From: Boesenbergia rotunda
Lineage: Eukaryota; Streptophyta; Magnoliopsida; Zingiberales; Zingiberaceae
NCBI GenBank assembly: GCA_024364735.1
Contig: JAGFNQ010000842.1
Span: 143,362-207,361, forward strand
Length of the DNA stretch: 64,000 nucleotides
Direction: 5' to 3'
The position numbers and the translations under genes are program-made. A model generated the notes under the pieces. That model worked only from the letters and a program-made list of their open reading frames with translations, was not told the DNA's origin and did no database searches. Positions 43,768 to 54,440 of the stretch are shown one piece after another. How positions within the stretch are numbered: the first letter of the stretch is position 1; every line of letters begins with the position of its first letter.

Positions 43768-43857
43768 TTAGGACATAAGTTAATGCAAAATCTGATTTCT
43801 GTAATATTGTTAAATAAAAACATTGAATTTAGAGTTGAATTATCTTGATTGTTGGTT

Positions 43858-43862
43858 GGCCA
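43858..43862. repeat. Target-site duplication GGCCA, left copy
   Basis: Equal to 46052-46056. Confidence 0.93.
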
Positions 43863-46051
43863 TGTAACGCCCCAAAATTTCCATTTTAAGTCCTTAAAGT
43901 CCTTGAAATTAGTTAAAAATATTTTAGAAATATTCTAGATATTTTTAGGAATTTTTAGAATATTTTTATGGAATTTTCCGAGTCCGTTCTAGGTATGGGG
44001 GATTGTAACGTCCGAAAATTCTCGAAACTAATTTTAAAAATATCTTAGAATATATTCCAAATTTATGGATATTTTTATAGAATTTTTCCGTAAACCAAAG
44101 TGGCAAAAACGGGTAAAAAGAGAAAAACGTGTCGGAGGGATTTGATTCCTGAACCTACGCTTGAAGAGGAGGAGGGGCGGACTAAGTGGGCTAGCTTGCT
44201 TTTGTTGAAATAGATTAGCGGAAACAATAGATAAGGTAGAATTAGTTAAATTTTTTCCATAAGTATAAAAGGGAAACTTAGGGCATTTTTATTCATTCTT
44301 TCCCTCACATCCTCTCTCCGCCGACTCCCTCTGTCCCTCTCACGATTTTTTTCTTCCTCTCGCCCTCTCTCTCGCCCAAGACAAAGGAGAAGCCAAGGGA
44401 AGGTCTCAAGAGGCCCTATTCTCTACGAGAACTCTCGTAGACGCGAGGAGAACGCCAAGGAGCAAGAAGAACGTCGAAATTCGACGTTTCCTCGGGAATT
44501 TCAGATTTTATTCGTAAGGAAAACCTAGCGCAGGAGGTAAGTACTGCACACCTGCAGTAAGAGGCGGTTTTCCGCAAGTTTTTCCCGTTAGAAAGTTAAA
44601 AATACAAATTTTCCTTTAGTTTATGATTTTGCATGTAACCTTAGTTTAATCCATGCTTGTATAAGTTTAATTAAGTACCCTATATGAGGTTAGGGTCTAA
44701 GAAAAGTTATGAGAAAAGAAAAGAGAAGATAAAGATAAGAAAAGAAAAGAAAAGGCCAAGGCCTTAAGAAATCCCCAAAAGTCAAGACTTAGGGATTTGG
44801 GCACACAAGGTGCTCGTTAAAATGCCAAAGCATTCAAGATAAGAAAAAGTAAGTATTTTATTTTCTAAGGCCAGTACCCGGCGTCCAAGGGTGTCGTTAA
44901 AGAAATCCAGGTGTCCAATTCCAAGGTCTTGGCCCTGGTAGACCAAGGTCTGCTCTATTAGGATTGGTGGCTCGCTACCCCAACCTTTTAGGGAACGCGC
45001 ATAAGATGGTACTTACGTCTTAAGTGGATCCAAGTGAGTTATTATTTTCAAGTATATGCTTTAGCAAAGTTTTCTAAAATTAAGGAAATTTTCTAAAAAT
45101 TAAAGAAAGATTTAAAGTTAAAGAATTGCTAAAGTTTCAAGTTAAGACAAGAAAAAGTGAGTTTGACTTATTAATGCTTGAGTATGCATGTTTTGAGTTA
45201 TACATGTTTTAGTGTTTCTTTTAAGCATAAAAGTATCTCATGTGATTTTCCACTGTTTAAAAAGCATGCCTGCACATTCCGAGATTTTGTGAACTAGATA
45301 GTACTTGCTAAGCTTTATGCTTATTAGTTGCATTTCCTCTTACTGCAGATAAAGGTAAAGACAAGCAATTCTGAAGGAAGGCGACGAGGCGGTGCTGAGT
45401 GACGTGTGTGTGGTGGCTGACCTTGGAGAGATCCTTGGGATGAGACAGTTTAGCTTATTTGAAATGCATGTTTATGATTTCCAAATTTCAAGTTATTGTG
45501 TTATGGAGTTTATTAAACATTCATGCTTCGGATAGTTTTACATGCTCAATTTTGTAAAATGAAGATTCCATGTCATTTCAATTAGTATGCATACTTTTGT
45601 GAATGCTCTAGATGAGCAAGGGCATGAGTAGTTTAACATGTGGATACATTGCGTTTTAGACTTATTGTTGAGCTTATCATTATTCCCTTTTGGACTAGGT
45701 CCTAATTGTACTTAAAATGCTTGTAAATTCGGTAGAAAAGTAAGATTTACATTCTATGAAGTTCTAGAAATATTATTGCATGTGCCAAGATGTGGTTAGT
45801 TTCGAATTAAGTTTCATTGCTTTAAATATGCTTAGAAAAGTTGCATTCATATTCCATAATGCTCTAGTAATGTTATAGAACCTTGCGTGATGAGTTTAAA
45901 TGCATGACTATTAAAGTTAGAATATCATTCTTAGATAGATTTAAATACAAAAAAAAAGAAAAAGAAAGTTCCGCAATTTTAGTCGTTGCATTATAATCAA
46001 GAAGTAGACAAAGTAACGGTCCGTCTAAGGTAGAGAAGGCGGGGCGCTACA
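43863..46051 (+). mobile_element. Tek-2: Tekay/Del-like LTR remnant (LTR tip, PPT, full LTR)
   Basis: 2189 bp between GGCCA duplications. It begins TGTAACGCCCC and ends GGGGCGCTACA. At 43993-44003 there is GGTATGGGGGA, the PPT of this lineage (compare 57998-58011), and directly after it a second LTR start, TGTAACGTCC, at 44004. So this is about 130 bases of 5' LTR, then PPT, then a complete 3' LTR (44004-46051); primer site and all genes were deleted. Confidence 0.85.
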
Positions 46052-46056
46052 GGCCA

Positions 46057-46367
46057 TTAGAGTCAAACTTGGTCAAACTAGTCAATGGTCAAACAGCAGT
46101 CAAATCGGGCGCCCCACCTCCCTTTTCTCTTTGATCAAGATAGCAAAAGCTGTCAATATCTAGTTAAGCTCGGCGCCCGTCACATATCGGGCGCCTACAC
46201 CTTCAAGTCAATCAAAGGCAGCAAAAGCTGCCACACATAGCAGCTGAGCCTAGGCGCCCGGGTCCTCATGGGCACCCCCAAGGACAACATCAACACCAAA
46301 AAGCTACCTTTGGCAGCATACAACTGACTTCAGGCGCTTAACCCATCCCGAGCGCCCGACCAAGCCC
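46057..46367 (+). promoter_or_regulatory. GC palindromes upstream of the SireC env-like gene
   Basis: A stretch rich in GTCAAA, then about six GGCGCC-type half or full palindromes (GGGCGCCCC, GGCGCCCG). It resembles the part of SireB/C LTRs just before the TATA box, yet it is inside the element. Confidence 0.65.
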
Positions 46368-46375
46368 TATATAAA
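46368..46375 (+). promoter_or_regulatory. TATA box upstream of SireC env-like gene
   Basis: TATATAAA, 103 bases before the env-like ATG, in CAAGCCCTATATAAAGCC, similar to the LTR promoters (GGCCCTATATAAAGGGCC). Confidence 0.65.
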
Positions 46376-46477
46376 GCCACCGAAACCCCCTTCATTTGCC
46401 ACACCAAAAACGAACCTCTTCTCTAACTATTCTCCTCCTAAGGTGCCCGAACGACCCTCAAGCGCTCCACTTCAACC

Positions 46478-47258
46478 ATGCCTCCCCGGATGGCTACGCG
46501 GTATCAATTTTTCATTTTCAATTATTTTCTTTTAGTTATTTCGCTAAAAGCATATTCCTTATTATGTTAGAAAACGTCATACTATTCAACCCAACCTCGG
46601 GCCCAAGCCTAGCCCTGACCCTAAGTTTCCGACTCTAGAACTATTCAATAAGTTTGCTAGGACGACCTACAAACCCATCAAGACAAGCTTCTTGAGTAGA
46701 CAGTTTTTCACTCAATCCTGTCCATTGGCTATGGACATAATCAATTTCTACCAACTTGATCGACTTATTTTCTGCACTCATCCTGTGAATACGACCCTAT
46801 GTGCAGAATTTTACAACAACTTAGTAAGACAAGATGATCTTAGCTATATAACCACTATACAAGGAATGCCCTTGACTATCACGCCCTTGTTGTTTAACAG
46901 ATTCCTTGGACATCGACCTACCCAGTCCACTTTCTCCTGTTACCCTCCTAGAGATCCTCCCTTTGTTGCTCCCTACTCCCACATTAACCTGGACACCCTT
47001 TATTCCTATTTTTATAGAAATCCTCGAAACCCTTTGGTTAGACGATTTTAGTCTGTAGATCTCCAAGTCCAAGACTACGCCCTTTTTAGAGTGCTAGTCC
47101 GTTGCATTCTTCGCTTGACCACTAGGGACGTTGCGACCATGCGACCATTCCATACCTTCCTGTTGTATGCTTTGATCCATCACTTAGACATAGACATTGG
47201 ACATCATATATACCACACCATTCTACATGCGTCCAGTGTTACGGCCCAGGGTCGGGTA
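46478..47258 (+). pseudogene. SireC env-like gene with 5' intron, truncated by insertion
   Basis: Proposed exon 1 is 46478-46500 (7 codons plus 2 bases), intron 46501-46570 (GTATCA...TTATGTTAG, T-rich, 70 bp), exon 2 from 46571. The exon-2 frame is open to a single TAG at 47049-47051 and then continues to 47258, where an Athila-like LTR interrupts it. The body matches the SireA env-like gene: EFYNNL, RFLGH, a P-rich spacer, then RPFHTFLLYALIHHLDIDI versus RPYHCLMLYGMHRRLDFDI. No signal peptide or membrane segment is visible in what remains. Env-like is positional; no fusion protein features are seen. Confidence 0.75.
46501..46570 (+). other. Putative intron in SireC env-like gene
   Basis: GT...AG, 70 bp, phase 2, after about eight codons; same phase and position as in SireA although the sequence and length differ. 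Confidence 0.65.
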
Positions 47259-47854
47259 CGTGATAACTACCATTTTGTTGATTATTTTAGGCTTTAAAAT
47301 TCATGTTTGATCCACATTTTATATGCTTAAGTTTGCATTTATATTAGGTTTCATGAATTATCTCTATTTTGGCTTTTAATTCAAATCTTTGTATATTTGA
47401 GATATTTTGGCACTAAATTTGGATATCATTTTTGTAGGTTTCAAATGATCATGGACCTAGATCAAATTGGGTTAAACTTGAGTCAGAATTGGATCCGGAT
47501 CAAGTTGATCAAGCTTGGATTAATATGGGTCGTCCGATCAAGGAACGGCTAGATCTGAACCATCGGTCTACTTTTGATCAATCCAAATTCAAGATAGAGT
47601 CAATCAAGACCACTGATCAAGATCTGAAATTTTCATCCAAATCAGAAGCAATTTGACCGTTGGATCAAGTTCAAGAGAATCTAGATCATCCATTCAAAAG
47701 AAGGGAAGATCTGGGCCATCCGCCACTGATCTGGCTGATCCGAGCTAAGGACAGATAGATCAGTGCCACAGATCAAGATCTGGGGAGTTTGGTTCAGATC
47801 GGAGTAGATTCGACCGTCGGATGAGGTCGGATCAATCACCAAAATTTAAAAGGA

Positions 47855-47859
47855 GGATT
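47855..47859. repeat. Target-site duplication GGATT, left copy
   Basis: Equal to 49453-49457; copy B has the uninterrupted target (AGGAGGATTTAAATTC at about 51059). Confidence 0.95.
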
Positions 47860-49452
47860 TGTTGGCGCAGGAAGCACCATATCGAACCATGTTTTGATAT
47901 TGACAAAGGATTCAAAGTTAAGTACTATTTGTGATCTAACATATTTACCAAGTGTGCAGGAAACAAAGTCCTAGCGAAGGGCTACTAGGCATCTGGCGAA
48001 GGACTGCCAGGAAACAAAGTCCTAGCGAAGGGCAGCTAGGCACCTAGCGAAGGACTACCAGGAAACAAAGCCCTGGCGAAGGACTGCCAGGCACCGGGCA
48101 AAGGACTTCTTGGTACCGAAGACCTGGCGAAGAACTGTCAGGCACCGGGCGAAGGACTGCTTGGTACCGAAGCCTTGGCGAAGGACTGCCAGGCACCAGG
48201 TGAAGGACTGCTTGGTAACGAAGACCTGGCGAAGGACTGATAGGCACCGGGTGAAGGACTGCTTGGTACCGAAGCCCTGGTGAAGGACTGCCAGGCACCA
48301 GGCGAAGGACTGCTTGGTAACGAAGACCTAGTGAAGGACTGCTGGGCACCTGGCAAAGGACTGCGTGGTACTAAAGACCTGGCGAAGGACAGCTAGGCAC
48401 CTGGCGAAGGACTGCTGGGCAAAAGTCCAACCGGAGGAGCCGGTTGGCAACAGGTAAATTTTCCTGAGAGGAGTAGGTGAGGATGCGTTCCCCGTCGAGG
48501 GAACAGTAGGCGTCGGTTCGACCTAGGGTTCCATTTTGGAGTCCCAAAGTCAGAACCAAGATAGCTAACGCTATATAATCATAACATATGCTTGTTTTAT
48601 TGTATTTCCAACTAACCATGGATGCAGGACCAAAGGAACGAGTCTCTGCAACTCAGAACACCACAAGGGAGAGAGGCAGCAGCTGAGTAGGGTGCCCCGG
48701 AGGTCCCGGGCGCCCCCAAGGTCAAGGCAAAGCAGTAAACAAAAAAAGCGCTTCAAAGGCTTCCTGGACCAGTGCGCCCCTGTGCCCCGGGCGCCCCCAG
48801 CGTCCCGGGCGCCCCCAGTGCCCAGGGCGCCCTGGGTTCAAGCCAACGAAGTGAACCGGCTGAGAAGCCAGCATATCAAGTCAACCGGGGCGCCCCTAGC
48901 ATCCCGGGCACCCCCACAGTCAAACCTCAGCCCTACTCGAGCGGGATAAGGGCTAACCGAGATTGTTGCGGATCGAAGGCCACGTGGAGGGCGCCCCTAG
49001 CGTCTCGGGCGCCACAAGACTCACTATATAAGGGGCTCGACCCCCAAGGCTTCTCAACAGAACTTGCTAATGCTTCTACGCTCTTCGACTCAAGCGCGCT
49101 ACTCCGGAAACCTTCCATCTCAAGATTCAAGCGCGGACGACGACCCTCTGCTCGAAAGTACGATCCACACCGGGCGTCGATAAACGAAGAAGTCAATTTC
49201 ATTTACTGCACTACATTTCATTTACTGCACTACAATTGTAACATCTTTTGTAACACTTTGCGCTCATATAGAATTGCCTACAGTAAACGGTCAACGACCG
49301 TGGGCCTTAGAGTAGGAGCCGACCGCGACTCCGAACCAAGTATAACCGCTTGTGTTTTTGCGTTGTGTTTTAATTTTCCGATGCCTATTCTATTTTTGAA
49401 TCCGAAACGTTTTACGATATTCACCCCCTCTATCGTTCTTCTCGATCCAACA
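47860..49452 (+). repeat. Solo SireB-type LTR (1593 bp)
   Basis: TGTTGGCGCAGG...CGATCCAACA with GGATT on both sides and no internal region, the product of recombination between two LTRs. It has a long tandem array of CTGGCGAAGGACTGCCAGGC and GGGCGAAGGACTGCTTGG units (47960-48420), GC palindromes (48690-49010) and TATATAAG at 49025. The long frame at 48772-49551 crosses this array and the LTR border and is not a gene. Confidence 0.94.
49025..49032 (+). promoter_or_regulatory. TATA box in solo LTR
   Basis: TATATAAG followed by GGGCTCGACCC. Confidence 0.72.
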
Positions 49453-52134
49453 GGATTTAAATTCAGAATTCCCTCTTCTTCTTCCTATTCGTCACGTCGC
49501 AGATCGCAGAGCAGAGTAGATCGCCATTTCTCCATTTATTCATCGTTTTAGTTATCATTTTCTTCCTTAGATTGAGCGGCCACATCAGATCAGTTCGTCA
49601 TCAAGATTTCAGATCACCAAGGTTGACTTTCAGTTTTAGTTCGCAGCTGATTTCGTCACTGAGAGGAGCAAAGGGTAGGGTTTCGTCGGAGCTCTGATCC
49701 ACTGATCAATTCATCTGATCGCGGCTGTTTTCATCGTGCGGATTAATCAGAGCTGAAGGAGGGGTTCTCCAGAGGTTCCTGAAAGAATCCGAGCGAGATC
49801 GACATTTGAGCGTATCCAGATAGAGCGAGAATGTGGAGGTTCTCTGCTTTTGAACGATCGCGTGACCGGACAGAGGGTTCTCTGATCGATTCCATGACCG
49901 ATCAGAAGAGTACCTGATCAGTCAGTTGACCGATCTGGGAGGCAAGTTCACAGCAGCTGATCCAGGGGGTTTGCCTTCATTGATTTTCGAGTTAGGGGGT
50001 TCTTAACTAGACCATTGGGTGGCGACAAAGGGAAATCTTGTTGATAAACTCATTTGATGTTCTAATTAGGATTATGTTGGTTTTTAACATGTATTTCTTC
50101 AATTGCTTTAGCTTATTTCCTTCACAACTCAAGTCAAGTTCTTAAGCCAAGTTTTGTTCTAGCTTCTTTAATTCTGCAATTAGTTTCAAGCCATTTATTC
50201 CCTGCAATTAGTTCTTTAATTTCAATTTAATTGTTGAAGTCGAATTGCTTAAGTTCTTTTCAATAGGCTAAGAGTAGTTCTTGCCATTACTTAATTCATA
50301 CCTTGGTTAGTTAAGCCTATTTTGTTCCCAGTGATATTTCATATTGTCATTTCATTTCCTTATCACAAAAACCTCATTTTATCTAGAAAACCCAAACATC
50401 AAACGTTAAATAAACCTTGCAAGCTCGAGTTAAACATTCATTCAACTAGTCCTTGGAAAAATACGACCTGAGGCACCTCTACTATATTTTTATCTTTATT
50501 AGCCAAAGGGTTTTCAGTTTTATAAATTTCTAAATTTAAGACTCATTCGTGACACCTGTAATTGGGTCCATCAAATATACACAATATCTTTATATATTTG
50601 AGATATTTTGGCACTAAATTTGGATATTATTTTTGTAGGTTTCAAATGATCATGGACCTAGATCAAATTGGGTTAAACTTGAGTCAGAATTGGATCCGAA
50701 TCAAGGTGATCAAGCTTGGATTAATATGGGTCGTCCGATCAAGGAACGGCTAGATCTGAACCATCGATCAACTTCTAATCAATCCAAATTCAAGATAGAG
50801 TCAATCATGACCACTGATCAAGATCTGAAAATTTCATCTAAATCAGAAGTAATTTGACCGTTGGATCAAGCTCAAGAGAATCTAGATCATCCATTCAAAA
50901 GAAGGGAAGATCTGGGCCATCCGCCACAAATCTGGATGATCCGAGCTAAGGACAGATAGATCAGAGCCACAGATCAAGATCTGGGGAGTTTGGTTCAGAT
51001 CGGAGTAGATGCGACCGTCGGATGAGATCAGATCAATCATAGCCGTCCAAAATTGTAAAGGAGGATTTAAATTCAGAATTCCCTCTTCTTCTTCCTGGTC
51101 GTCGCGTCGCAGATAGCAGAGCATAGTAGATCGCCATTTCTCCATTTCTTCATCATTTTAGTTATCGTTTTCTTCCTTAGATCGCGCAGCCACATCAAAG
51201 TCGAGTTCTTCTCAAGTTTCAGATCACCGGAGATAAGTTTCTAGGTTCAATTTGCTAACCATTTTCCATAGCTGAAGAGTCCAGGAGGAGGATTTCGCCC
51301 GGAGTCCAAACCGCTGATCACTTATGATTGATCACCGAGTTCCATCGACCGAAGCTAGAGGATCATGCGGAAGGGTTCTCCAAACTGATCTAAAGGAGTT
51401 CGAGCTCGATCGCGAGTCGGCACATCAAGGAGGAGTTGCTCAGCGGCAGCATTGCAGCTACTGTCCGATCGGGTTGATCGGACAGGGAGGACTCTGATCG
51501 GTCCCATGACCGATCATAGGAAGGCCTGATCGGTCCCGTGACAGATTCAGAGGAAGGCTTGATCGGTCGGGTTGACCGATCAGGAAGAGCAGAATAGCAG
51601 ATTCACAGCAGTTGAACCATAGAGTCTTCCTCCGTTGGTTTTTGAGCAAGGGGGTTCATAGCTCAACTTTCGTGTGACGACGAAGGGAAGTTTTGATCAG
51701 AACTTGATTTGATGGATAATCAGGATTATTTTTGGTTTTAAACGTGCATTTCTTCAAATTGTTTTAGATGATACCATTACACTTCAAGCCATGTGCTTAA
51801 GCCAAGATTTGTTCTAGTTTTCTTTAATTTGCAATTTCTTCAAGCAATTAGTTTTCTGCAATTTATTACCTGCAATTAGTTCTTTAAGTTTCATTTCAAG
51901 AGTTTGAATTTAACTGTTCAGTTGTCAATTAGGTTAAATTTCGTTCTCGCAATTCCCTACTTTAGTTGTGCATTGTTTGGTCTATTTCATTCCTACTTGC
52001 TATTTCATATTGTCATTTCCTCTTATCGCAAAAACCACATTTTATCCAAAAAACCCAAATATCAAACAACAAATAAACCTGCAAGCTTCAGTTAAACATC
52101 CATTCAACTAGTCCTTAGAAAAATACGACCTGAG

Positions 52135-52139
52135 GCCCC
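52135..52139. repeat. Target-site duplication GCCCC, left copy
   Basis: Equal to 61869-61873. Confidence 0.95.
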
Positions 52140-52618
52140 TGTAACGACCCGGAAAATTCTCTTAATATTTTCTGAAAATATTGAGCATGTCTAGATAATT
52201 TTCCGAAGGACCTAGAGGCATTAATACGAACATTGGCCTAGGAAATCCATGTTTTCTCGTTTAAATTGAGGAAACTAAGTGCTAATGGGCCTTATATGGG
52301 CTTCCTAGTACTATGATTATAGGTGGATTTTTAGGAAGAATTAGTATAAATATAAATAGGAATTTATTTGGGCACATTAACATGATTATGGGAAAGTATT
52401 AGCCTAACGTTCCCATCTAAATTGAGGAATTTGGTATTAATGGGCTTTAAATGGGCCCAAAAATGGGTATTAATTAGGTAAAATTAATATAAATATAAAA
52501 GAATTTTATTTAAGAATATTAGTACAATTATGGGTAATTTTAGGGGGGATTTTCGAAATTTAAGAAAATAAGGTAATAAAATAAATGAAATGAAAATCAA
52601 AATAAAAATAAATGTGCA

Positions 52619-52680
52619 TGAGCCAAGGATTGAACCTTGGACCTCTTATACAACCAAGAATGCTTTAACCAACTCACATA
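52619..52680 (-). other. tRNA-like segment in Tek-1 5' LTR
   Basis: On the minus strand: GAGTTGGTTAAAGCA (A-box/D-arm-like), an anticodon-arm-like TTCTT...AAGAG, then CCAAGGTTCAATCCTTGG, a T-arm-like hairpin with GGTTCAATCC one base short of a normal B box. No matching acceptor stem, so not a functional tRNA. Confidence 0.5.
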
Positions 52681-53128
52681 GCAAGGAATTCTTATGAGTA
52701 ATTGAAGTGGAGGTTGGTTAACAGGTAAAAGGAGGTGAAGGGTCATGGAGAGGCTCTTCATTTGCCTCCTTGATGGGTTATAATGAGAGGAGTTTTGGGA
52801 GTTACTTCTTCTCTCAATCAATTGCATTTCCTCTCCTCTTCATTCCTCATTCTTGATGAGCACCAAAGGGAGGAATTCCTTGGGGAAAACTTCACAAGAG
52901 GTTTCATCTCTCAAGATCTAAAGTTCCTACAAGGTGACAAGGACTAGTTGTGGTCAAGAGATACCAAGTCCTCTTCCTTCTCCTCTTTCAAGGTTCAAAA
53001 AAAAATCAAGAAATCTAAGGTAAGACTCCCTCACCTCTGGTATAATAGTTACGTATGATTTCCATGATTTTTTAGCATGATGTATGGGTTAGTTTTTGGA
53101 TTTGATGTTGGAAAGAAACAAAAACTAA

Positions 53129-53990
53129 GGTCCCTATGTTTATGGGTTTCGGCCCCCATGATTTAAATGTCTATAAATATGTTAAAAATCATGATAATGT
53201 TATTTGATGTTCCCTTATGATGTTTAGAAGTTAAGTATAATTTTTGGGAATTTTTGGAGTACCCTAGGACACTCTAGGGTTTCGGCCAACATGAAAGGGA
53301 CAAAACCAAGGTCCCTATGTTTATGGGTTTCGGCCACCATGATTTAAATGTCTATAAATATGTTAAAAATCATGATAATGTTATTTTATGTTCCCTAATG
53401 ATGTGTAGAGGTTAAGTATAATTTTTGGTAATTTTTGGAGTACCCTAGGACACTCTAGGATTTCAGCCAACAGGAAAGGGACAAAACCAAGGTCCTTATG
53501 TTTATGGGTTCCGTCCACCATGATTTAAATGCCTATAAATATGTTAAAAATAATGATAATGTTATTTTATGTTCTCTCATGATGTGTAGAGGTTAAGTAT
53601 AATTTTTGAGAATTTTTGGAGTACCTAGGATACTCTAGGGATTCGGCCAACAGGAAAGGGACAAAACCAATGTCCCTATGTTTATGGGTTTCGGCCACCA
53701 TGATTTAAATGTCTATAAATATGTTAAAAATCATGATAATGTTATTTGATGTTCCCTCATGATGTGTAGAGGTTAATTATAATTTTTGGGAATTTTTGGA
53801 GTACCCTAGGACACCCCAGGGTTTCGGCCAACATGAAAGAAACAAAAACTGAGGACCCTGAGTTTAAGGGTTTCGGCCATCATGTTTTAAAGGTCTATAA
53901 TTTGCTAAAATTCATGATAATGTTATTTAATGTTCTCTTATGATGTTTAAAAGTTAAGTATAAATTTTGGGAATTTTTGGAGCACCCTAG
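53129..53990 (+). repeat. Five tandem units of about 181 bp in Tek-1 5' LTR
   Basis: Unit starts (GGTCCCTATG or variant) at 53129, 53310, 53491, 53671 and 53851; the last is the most diverged. The same five units are in the 3' LTR from 59001. Confidence 0.9.
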
Positions 53991-54209
53991 AGTCCCATAA
54001 GGTTCGGCCAACCCCAAGGACCCAAGGGTTAGGGTTGAGTCTTTAACTTCAAGCATATGTTTATGTGTTGCCATGATATAAGGATGAAGGATGGTGATTA
54101 CGTGAATTTTCACCTGGCCTTGGGACTCCACAAGTTTCGGCCAATAAGGGTTAATAGGATAAAAGTTAAGATTTGTTTCAAGTAAGGGTCCCAATGGCCC
54201 TATGGTAAG

Positions 54210-54440
54210 ATGTGATTTATGTTATGAATGATATGCCATGTTTATGAATGATATGCCATGGTTATGCATGATATGCCATGTTTATGAATGATATGGCATG
54301 GTTATGCATGATACGCCATGTTTATGAATGTTATGTCATGTTATGAATGATATGCCATGTTACGAATGATATGTCATGTTTATGAATGATATGCCATGGT
54401 TATGCATAATATGCCATGTTTAGGAATGATATGCTATGTT
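54210..54440 (+). repeat. ATATGCCATG short tandem array, 5' LTR
   Basis: About a dozen units of 17-20 bases of the form TTATGAATGATATGCCATG. Confidence 0.85.

Larger units (their letters stand above)
43194..43862 (+). other. SireC non-coding island and hairpin
   Basis: About 43300-43560 is closely similar to 35893-36150 and, inverted, to about 8605-8880. The conserved hairpin is at 43710-43767. Confidence 0.75.
39927..47258 (+). mobile_element. SireC: Sirevirus-type element with gag and env-like gene but no pol (3' end lost)
   Basis: 5' LTR, primer site, decayed full-length gag, 0.7-kb non-coding island and hairpin, GC palindromes with TATA, and an env-like gene. Excluding the nested Tekay-like remnant, only about 0.7 kb of non-coding sequence separates the end of gag from the palindromes, so PR, IN, RT and RNase H are absent. 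It is cut at 47259 by an Athila-like LTR. Confidence 0.8.
47259..50573 (+). repeat. AthL-3 LTR copy A (interrupted)
   Basis: TGATAACTACC...GGGTCCATCA. Without the solo LTR and one duplication it is about 1.7 kb. 49458-50560 matches 51066-52139 plus 61874-61970 in copy B. No gene. The primer site is missing after it: two bases later copy B begins. Confidence 0.82.

Noticed and set aside
48044..48349. Proline/serine-rich frames on the minus strand of LTR hairpin arrays
   Set aside because: Translations of tandem repeats; not retained between LTR copies.
48772..49551. 259-codon open frame in the solo LTR
   Set aside because: It crosses GC-palindrome arrays and the LTR boundary into Athila-like DNA; proline/arginine-rich composition comes from GGGCGCCC repeats. 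No conserved counterpart in other LTRs.
52619..52680. Functional tRNA gene
   Set aside because: No acceptor stem and the T-loop is one base short; kept only as a tRNA-like segment.
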